A stretch of DNA of 64,000 nucleotides, taken from NCBI GenBank assembly GCA_003165595.1, contig PLWQ01000010.1, forward strand, positions 50,226-114,225. Reading direction: 5' to 3'. A program made the translations under genes and the position numbers. The stretch's first letter is position 1; every line of letters begins with the position of its first letter. Shown piece by piece: positions 63,909 through 64,000 of this stretch. The notes under the pieces are model-generated. The model was not told the DNA's origin. It worked only from the letters and a program-made list of their open reading frames with translations, and made no database searches. The stretch comes from Fibrobacterota bacterium. GTDB taxonomy: Bacteria > Fibrobacterota > Chitinivibrionia > Chitinivibrionales > FEN-1185.

Positions 63909-64000
63909 GAGTTCCTTATTCGGGAAAACGGGACGAGACGCGCACTCGGTCAGATGCTGAATCCCAAAGTTTGCACATTCCCCGAAGGTTCGCTGTCGCG

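Overview
The window looks like a piece of chromosome from a Gram-negative, diderm bacterium that uses the type IX secretion system (T9SS). The evidence is a Pal-type lipoprotein, Lol-like export genes, a patatin/BamA-type outer-membrane protein and several secreted proteins with T9SS type A C-terminal sorting domains. Huge secreted LamG/DUF2341/beta-propeller proteins, a FlaG-like protein, GC-rich coding sequence and intergenic tracts of 7-8 bp periodic repeats fit the Fibrobacterota (Chitinispirillia-like) or a neighbour in the FCB group. That placement is inference; no rRNA, tRNA or CRISPR array is visible.

Layout. 1-7.8 kb (+): end of a repeat-built helical protein, a DegP/HtrA protease, then a run of a 44-residue membrane peptide, an aquaporin-family channel, a P3A proton-pumping ATPase, PPK2 and an M50 membrane protease. 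7.9-12.7 kb (-): Pal-like lipoprotein, two small secreted proteins, a GH76-like protein. 11.5-16.9 kb (-): an operon with a LolA-like protein, two FtsX-type permeases, a LolD-like ATPase and a beta-barrel protein. 17-27.2 kb: assorted genes including a lipoprotein with a near-consensus promoter, nhaD behind a hairpin-rich leader, a FlaG-like protein with a long low-complexity repeat region, a T9SS cargo, a nonsense-interrupted DUF6261-like gene and a HepT/MntA toxin-antitoxin pair.

28-49 kb is the most unusual region. It holds five large secreted proteins of two paralogous families. Family A has three members of 1606-1668 residues with lectin-like modules in front and a related beta-propeller at the C-terminus. 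Family B has two members of about 560-575 residues, each a PQQ-like propeller with a T9SS sorting domain. They are arranged A1-B1 (operon), A2 divergent from B2, then A3. A GC-rich dispersed element with fixed ends and hairpins of conserved loop but changing stem lies next to every A gene. I propose a duplicated cell-surface binding or adhesion system; its function is not known from sequence.

49-60 kb (-) is a long co-directional set: GT39 glycosyltransferase, patatin/BamA protein (its ribosome-binding site lies in a 140-bp MITE), a histidine kinase lacking its ATPase domain, a TPR lipoprotein, proB, proA, hisI, an Eda-like aldolase and an atypical alanine racemase. 60-64 kb: an outer-membrane barrel overlapping a ComEC-like metallo-beta-lactamase lipoprotein, an RRM protein and a further small barrel candidate.
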